This document shows positions 5,588 to 9,532 of a DNA stretch of 9,532 nucleotides, one piece after another. A program made the position numbers and the translations under genes. Every line of letters starts with the position of its first letter. Within the stretch, counting starts at the first letter, position 1. The DNA is from Oxalobacteraceae bacterium (lineage in GTDB: Bacteria; Pseudomonadota; Gammaproteobacteria; Burkholderiales; Burkholderiaceae_D): NCBI GenBank assembly GCA_947446335.1, contig CANFGA010000075.1:1-9532 (forward strand), given 5' to 3'. The notes below the pieces were generated by a model. It was not told the origin of the DNA. It saw only the letters and a program-made list of their open reading frames with translations, and searched no databases.

Positions 5588-6386
5588 GCCATCGTCTTTT
5601 GCCTGGCCCGACGCGGCGTATGCCGACCGCGACGCGGTACCGCCAGCGTATCAGGGCGTATGGATGCGCAGCTTGCTCGAGATGCCCGAGCAGTGCGACA
5701 GCACGACGTTCGTGCGCTGGATGCAATTGCGGCACTGGCATGCCGACTTGCGCATTCCGGCTGCAGCCTTGGGCGACAGGGTTGCGCTGCCGTTGGCGCA
5801 GTGCAGTGCGGCGCAACTTGCCTTGCTGGCGACGCAACAGGGTTTTTGCGGCATCACCAAGATAACAACGGAGGTGACGACAGCGGTGCCAACGCCGCTC
5901 GATAGCGCAATGAATGGCGCGGCAGGCGCGAGCAGCGACATCTGCACCTGGCACCGGCTGGTCGATTACCATCCGCCCGGACCTCAGGTCGATGCCGGTA
6001 CGATGGCATTCGAAGACCCCGATTGCGTCATTGAAACAGGTATCCATGGACCGTATCGGGAACGCTGGCACCGCCTGCCCGGCTCGACCGGACGCGCGAT
6101 TGCGTTGACCCAGCCGATGCGCGCCGATGCACTGGCCAGTGTCCGGCTTTTCATTGCAGGGAAATACATGATGCGGGTACAGCCGCGCCATCGGCACGGG
6201 CCGGATTTTGACATTTCATTCGGCGTCATCGAAGCTGGAATCTGGCATGTCGAGCACTCGACCATGCCGCAACATGAAGGCCAACGCATCGCGTTTTCAG
6301 TCATCCGCTCCGGCCCAGGCACGGCAACGGTGGTACAGAACGATGCTTGCAGCGAATGGGAAACGCTCGAATGGATGGAAGAATGA
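5580..6386 (+). CDS. Conserved-looking protein of unknown function, possibly HRI1/lipocalin-like
   Basis: A 268-residue soluble protein starting at an ATG that overlaps the end of the MBL gene by 8 nt; the open frame extends further upstream only inside that gene. The N-terminal part has GVWMRSLLEM (26-35), FVRWMQ (44-49) and HADLRIP (54-60). The middle has TWHRLVDYHPPGP (123-135), a glutamate/glycine-containing beta-like segment (IETGIHGPYRERWHR, 151-165) and MMRVQPRHRHGPDFD (197-211). These resemble, from memory, a beta-barrel family whose members are usually hypothetical, with some likeness to fungal Hri1. That assignment is weak. Residues 92-120 are a low-complexity Thr/Ala-rich insert. 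There are no membrane segments or signal peptide. It is the last gene of the plus-strand operon. Confidence 0.75.
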   Translation: MSEPSSFAWPDAAYADRDAVPPAYQGVWMRSLLEMPEQCDSTTFVRWMQLRHWHADLRIPAAALGDRVALPLAQCSAAQLALLATQQGFCGITKITTEVTTAVPTPLDSAMNGAAGASSDICTWHRLVDYHPPGPQVDAGTMAFEDPDCVIETGIHGPYRERWHRLPGSTGRAIALTQPMRADALASVRLFIAGKYMMRVQPRHRHGPDFDISFGVIEAGIWHVEHSTMPQHEGQRIAFSVIRSGPGTATVVQNDACSEWETLEWMEE

Positions 6387-6420
6387 CAGGGGCGAAACAG
6401 GGCACGACTATTTTTCATAA

Positions 6421-6436
6421 TGTGCGGCAACGCACA
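6421..6436 (+). other. Short GNRA-capped hairpin in the 3' UTR
   Basis: TGTGCG (6421-6426) pairs with CGCACA (6431-6436) around a GCAA tetraloop, 34 nt after the last plus-strand stop codon. It lacks a T-run and is not an intrinsic terminator. It may stabilise the mRNA end, or be incidental. Confidence 0.35.
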
Positions 6437-6501
6437 GAAAATGCAACCGCAAAAAACTAAGATGGGTCTGTCTCCTTCGAAACACTCTTGTTTTGAACTT
6501 C

Positions 6502-6536
6502 ATCCGCCCGTGTTGTTACCGGTGCGGATTTTTTTT
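6502..6536 (+). terminator. Rho-independent terminator of the plus-strand operon
   Basis: ATCCGC (6502-6507) pairs with GCGGAT (6524-6529), extended by CCG/CGG (6508-6510 with 6520-6522) with one bulged T. Eight consecutive T residues follow (6529-6536). It lies 116 nt after the last gene. The T-run is on the plus strand only, so it should stop rightward transcription before the convergent allophanate hydrolase gene. Confidence 0.88.
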
Positions 6537-6538
6537 GC

Positions 6539-6568
6539 CCGGACGCCGTGAAAATCTGCAGCGTCCGG
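6539..6568 (-). terminator. Hairpin downstream of the allophanate hydrolase gene
   Basis: CCGGACGC (6539-6546) and GCGTCCGG (6561-6568) form a perfect 8-bp stem with a 14-nt loop, 35 nt beyond the allophanate hydrolase stop. On the minus strand it is followed by GGGC and an A-run, not a T-run, so it is not a canonical intrinsic terminator. It may mark the 3' end of the leftward transcript through Rho or RNA processing. Confidence 0.4.
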
Positions 6569-6602
6569 CCAGGCTTGCGCTCTATCCTCGGACAGACAAG
6601 AC

Positions 6603-8435
6603 TCAGGTGCTGCGCTGCGCCAGATAAGAGCGCCATCCGCCATGGTCGCTGATGTCTTGCGCGTCGTCGAGCGCGAACGATTCACAGACGAAACCCTTGA
6701 CCCAGCGGCCATCGGCGACTTCGAGCGACCCGATTGCCAGCGGCGCCGGCACCTCGGCGACCAGTTCGCCGAAGCGGCGCAGCGGCAGTTCCCAGATCTC
6801 GATCTCGATGGCAACGCCATCCACGCCGGGTTTGCAGCGCTGCAAGCCTGGTTTGGCCGGCATCGTACCGGCCAATGCGTAAAGCCGGTAGCGTGGCGCA
6901 GTGCGGGTCGTTTCCATCTTGCGCGCACCGCGTTCGGTCAATTGCCAGTTCAGCGGCTGCCCTTGCAGATGGGCGCCGACCACCGCCAGTTGCACGGTCG
7001 GCTCGTTGAACGGCAGCGGCGCCAATGCGATTGCGGCGCTGGGTGTTGCCACCTCCCCTTCCAGCATCGCTTGCAAATCTTGCGCGGCAGAGGCAAGCAA
7101 CAAATCGGTCCCACATGCGCCAACCAGCGTGATACCGGCCGGCAAGCCGTCACTGCGCGGCAGCATCGGAATCGACAGCGCGGCCATGTCGAAGAAATTG
7201 ACGAAATTGGTGTAGTAGCCAAGCTTCGAATTGGCCAGCACCGGCTCGCGCTCCAGGTCAGCCAATGTCGGCATGGTCGGCGTCGTGGGCACCAGCAGAA
7301 AATCGTAGCCGGCCAGCTCCGCTTCGGCCTGGCGGCGCAGTTCAGCGAGGCGGTAGGCGCCGTTGAAAGCATCGACTGCGCTGTACTGCTCGCCTTGACC
7401 GATGATGCCTGCTACCACCGGGTTCATGTCGTCGCGCCGGGCTGCAAAGAAGTCGCCCACCGCCGCCAGGCGCTCGGCCACCCACGGTCCCTGATAAAGC
7501 AGCGCGGCAGCTTGAGCAAATGGCGTGTAATCGACGCTGCCGAACTGGCAGTTGCCTTGCGCGCGCAAGCGCTCGAGCGTGGCCGCAAACGCCTGCTCGG
7601 CGGCGGCGTCGCCGAAAAACTCCAGCTTGGCCGGTATCGCGATCCGATAGCCGCGCTGGCGCACACCAGTCATGGTTACCAACCGCGAGTAACTGTCTTC
7701 AGCATCATAACCAGCGGCAACATTAGTCACTTGCCAGGCGTCGGCTACCGTGCGCGCAAAGATCGATACGCAATCGAGCGTGCGGCAAGCGGGAAATACG
7801 CCGCGCGTGCTGAGCAAACCACGGGTCGGCTTCAAGCCGACGATGCCATTCAAGCCGGCCGGGACGCGCCCGGAACCGGCGGTATCGGTACCCAGCGCGA
7901 AACCGACCAGGCCCAGCGCGACCGCAACGGCCGAGCCTGAGCTTGAGCCGCCCGAGACATAGGCCGGGTCGATCGCGTTGCGCACCGCGCCGTACGGAGA
8001 ACGGGTGCCGACCAGGCCAGTGGCAAACTGATCCAGGTTGGTTTTGCCGATCAGCAAAGCGCCAGCGGCTTGCAGCTTTTCAACGACAGTGGCCGATCTG
8101 GTCGGCTCGAATGCAAAAGCCGGGCATCCCGCCGTGGTCGGCAAGCCGAGCGCATCGATATTATCCTTGATCGCAAACGGCACACCGAACAGCGGCATGC
8201 GCGCCAGCACTGCCACGCCCTCTTGCTGCAGCAACCGATCGAGCCGGCGCGCCTGCTGCAGCAACTGTTCGCCATCGATGCGGCTGATCCACACTTCAGG
8301 ACGATCGACGGCGAGGATGCGCGCCAGCACCAGTTCGATGCATCGACTCGGCAGCAGAGCGCCGCGCGCATACAATTGGTGCAAGTTGGCCAACGTCGGC
8401 AAGGCTGCGCCTAGAAGAAAATCGTGCTTGGTCAT
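6603..8435 (-). CDS. atzF: Allophanate hydrolase
   Basis: A 610-residue cytosolic enzyme that hydrolyses allophanate to two ammonia and CO2, the final step of urea-carboxylase, guanidine-carboxylase and cyanurate/biuret degradation. The N-terminal amidase-signature domain (about 1-440) shows catalytic Lys90 (FAIKDNID), cis-Ser164 (SGGSSSGS) and nucleophile Ser188 (GTDTAGSGRVPAG), with the family's 24-residue Ser-Ser spacing. The C-terminal domain (about 460-610: AVVGAHLQGQPLN, ERGARKMETT, YRLYAL, IEIEIWELP, GWVKGFVCE-type end) is specific to allophanate hydrolases rather than other amidases. The full length matches the family. The ATG at 8435 has only a weak GAAAG upstream. It lies 163 nt after the carboxylase gene in the same direction and converges on the plus-strand operon. 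The symbol atzF follows the best-known family name; DUR1-type names are also used. Confidence 0.95.
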   Translation of the reverse strand: MTKHDFLLGAALPTLANLHQLYARGALLPSRCIELVLARILAVDRPEVWISRIDGEQLLQQARRLDRLLQQEGVAVLARMPLFGVPFAIKDNIDALGLPTTAGCPAFAFEPTRSATVVEKLQAAGALLIGKTNLDQFATGLVGTRSPYGAVRNAIDPAYVSGGSSSGSAVAVALGLVGFALGTDTAGSGRVPAGLNGIVGLKPTRGLLSTRGVFPACRTLDCVSIFARTVADAWQVTNVAAGYDAEDSYSRLVTMTGVRQRGYRIAIPAKLEFFGDAAAEQAFAATLERLRAQGNCQFGSVDYTPFAQAAALLYQGPWVAERLAAVGDFFAARRDDMNPVVAGIIGQGEQYSAVDAFNGAYRLAELRRQAEAELAGYDFLLVPTTPTMPTLADLEREPVLANSKLGYYTNFVNFFDMAALSIPMLPRSDGLPAGITLVGACGTDLLLASAAQDLQAMLEGEVATPSAAIALAPLPFNEPTVQLAVVGAHLQGQPLNWQLTERGARKMETTRTAPRYRLYALAGTMPAKPGLQRCKPGVDGVAIEIEIWELPLRRFGELVAEVPAPLAIGSLEVADGRWVKGFVCESFALDDAQDISDHGGWRSYLAQRST

Positions 8436-8462
8436 GACGTGCTTTCACAAAGGTAAGAAAAC

Positions 8463-8488
8463 CGGATTCAAGCCAGGGCCCGAATCCG
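8463..8488 (-). terminator. Terminator-like hairpin between carboxylase and allophanate hydrolase genes
   Basis: On the minus strand, CGGATTC (8482-8488) pairs with GAATCCG (8463-8469) around a 12-nt loop and is followed by GTTTTCTT. This resembles a weak intrinsic terminator or attenuator, or an mRNA processing stem, in an unusually long 163-nt gap. It could lower allophanate hydrolase expression relative to the carboxylase. No second promoter is obvious in the gap. Confidence 0.4.
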
Positions 8489-8598
8489 TTCGTTGATGGA
8501 GCAAGATCAAAAGCCGTGGCTCACTGAGATGAACAGCTTCTTGTACTGCCCGCAACGGCTGCTGCGTGCCACTGCTTCGGTTCTGCTTCTGCTGCTTT

Positions 8599-9532
8599 TC
8601 ATGTGTCGCTCTGGTCTTGAAGGATCGCAATCGCTTGCCCGGCTGCCACCGGCGTGCCTTCGCCCACCAGCCATTCGACCAACGTGCCGGCCTGGGCCGC
8701 GCTGAGCGTGATTTCCATCTTCATCGATTCGAGGATCGCCACCTTGTCGCCGGCAGCGAGCACTTCGCCTGGCTGGGCGATCACTTTCCAGACGCTGCCG
8801 GGTATGTCGGCGCGCAAGAAGCGCTGCCCGGCCGGCAGTTCGGCTTGCAAGAGCGCATTGACGCCGGCCTCTTCGCTGACCCAGTGTGCTTGTCCATTGG
8901 CTTGCCAGGAATCGCGTTCGGCATCGAACGCATTCTGCTGACGCTGCTTGAAACTGGCGATCGGTGCCTGCTCGGCAGCAAGAAACTTGTTGTAGTCGGC
9001 CAGCGAGAACGTGCTCTCCTCGATCTTGACGTCGAAGCGCCCGAGCGGAAAATCCTGTCGATATTCGAGCAACTGCGCTTCGCTGACTTCATAAAACTTG
9101 ATCTGGTCAAACAGGCGCAACAGCCATGGCTTGCCGTCGCGAAAGCTGGCAGTTTGCCGATCGCGATTCCACATTTGCACCGTGCGTCCGACAAACTGGT
9201 AACCGCCCGGCCCTTCCATCCCATACACGCACAGATAAGCGCCGCCGATGCCAACTGCGTTTTCCGGCGTCCAGGTGCGCGCCGGATTGTATTTCGTCGT
9301 CACCAGCCGATGCCGCGGATCGACCGGGGTTGCCACTGGCGCACCGAGGTAGACATCACCCAGCCCCAGCACCATGTAAGTGGCCTTGAACAAGACGTCG
9401 TACACTTCGCTGACCGAATCGAGGCCATTGATGCGCCGGATGAAGTCGATGTTGCTCGGGCACCAGGGAGCGCCGGGGCGCACCGTCGTTTCGTATTTTT
9501 CGATCGCCAGCCGGGTCTGGCTGTCATTCCAG
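8599..9532 (-). CDS. Urea/guanidine carboxylase, C-terminal part (gene continues off-window)
   Basis: The last 310 residues of a biotin-dependent carboxylase of roughly 1,200 residues; the biotin-carboxylase and most upstream domains are outside the window. Visible are the end of the carboxyltransferase domain (RPGAPWCPSNIDFI, VLGLGDVYLGAP, VDPRHRLVTTKYNPARTW, YGMEGPGGYQFVGRTVQMWN) and a C-terminal biotinyl domain with ILESMKMEI, whose biotinylated lysine codon is 8719-8721. The enzyme carboxylates urea to allophanate, or guanidine to carboxyguanidine, with ATP and bicarbonate. The nearby guanidine-I riboswitch favours the guanidine version. The residue that separates the two activities (an Asp/Asn difference in the carboxyltransferase domain) cannot be placed with confidence here, so no symbol is given. 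Allophanate hydrolase follows downstream. Any riboswitch or cgdAB genes for this operon would lie beyond 9532. Confidence 0.93.
   Translation of the reverse strand, partial: WNDSQTRLAIEKYETTVRPGAPWCPSNIDFIRRINGLDSVSEVYDVLFKATYMVLGLGDVYLGAPVATPVDPRHRLVTTKYNPARTWTPENAVGIGGAYLCVYGMEGPGGYQFVGRTVQMWNRDRQTASFRDGKPWLLRLFDQIKFYEVSEAQLLEYRQDFPLGRFDVKIEESTFSLADYNKFLAAEQAPIASFKQRQQNAFDAERDSWQANGQAHWVSEEAGVNALLQAELPAGQRFLRADIPGSVWKVIAQPGEVLAAGDKVAILESMKMEITLSAAQAGTLVEWLVGEGTPVAAGQAIAILQDQSDT

Noticed and set aside
6642..7940. 432-codon plus-strand ORF opposite allophanate hydrolase.
   Set aside because: It is antisense to a gene with clear catalytic motifs, and its translation is Arg/Gln/His-rich with no domain: a high-GC shadow ORF.
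8445..8630. 61-codon minus-strand ORF across the carboxylase-hydrolase gap.
   Set aside because: It starts inside the carboxylase end, contains the hairpin palindrome, and has no ribosome-binding site or recognisable feature.
1..9532. Insertion sequences, CRISPR arrays, tRNA genes, attachment sites.
   Set aside because: No transposase, regularly spaced repeats, tRNA-like cloverleaf or long terminal inverted repeats were seen on either strand.

Overview
The window looks like chromosomal DNA of a betaproteobacterium, probably in or near the Oxalobacteraceae (Herbaspirillum/Collimonas/Janthinobacterium-like). This rests on the ribosomal-RNA leader at the left edge, the GC-rich coding sequence and the gene types. 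The assignment is inference; no database was consulted.

Left part (1-870, no protein gene). The minus strand carries the front end of an rRNA operon that runs leftwards out of the window: two sigma70 promoters with 17-bp spacers, a long boxB-like hairpin, boxA and boxC, and an AT-rich leader. The plus strand carries a separate control region facing right: two NtrC-like dyads (523-539 and 564-580), a sigma54 -24/-12 promoter (630-645), and a well-conserved guanidine-I (ykkC) riboswitch aptamer (about 698-815) followed by a weak terminator-like hairpin.

Middle part (871-6386, plus strand). A tight gene series follows the riboswitch: a secreted NitT/TauT-type substrate-binding protein, a membrane di-iron fatty-acid-desaturase-family protein, an EamA/DMT permease, a 31-codon small ORF, a cysteine hydrolase of the isochorismatase/biuret-hydrolase type, a metallo-beta-lactamase-fold hydrolase of the AHL-lactonase type, and an unrecognised 268-residue protein. 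Most junctions are ATGA-type or short overlaps. Two junctions contain 14-bp ATG-bearing repeats that form chains of five-codon minicistrons. A strong intrinsic terminator lies at 6502-6536.

Right part (6603-9532, minus strand, convergent). This holds allophanate hydrolase and the C-terminal third of a urea/guanidine carboxylase, whose start lies outside the window. These enzymes make and consume allophanate. In guanidine users the carboxylase acts on guanidine, and carboxyguanidine deiminase (CgdAB) links it to allophanate hydrolase.

Taken together, the window appears to be a nitrogen-scavenging locus. The plus operon would be switched on by nitrogen limitation (NtrC/sigma54) and gated by guanidine (riboswitch). 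The convergent operon would finish degradation to ammonia and CO2. The desaturase, DMT permease, biuret-hydrolase-like enzyme, MBL hydrolase and unknown protein are not the usual partners of a guanidine-I riboswitch. They may form an undescribed route for a guanidine- or biuret-related compound; that is a hypothesis.
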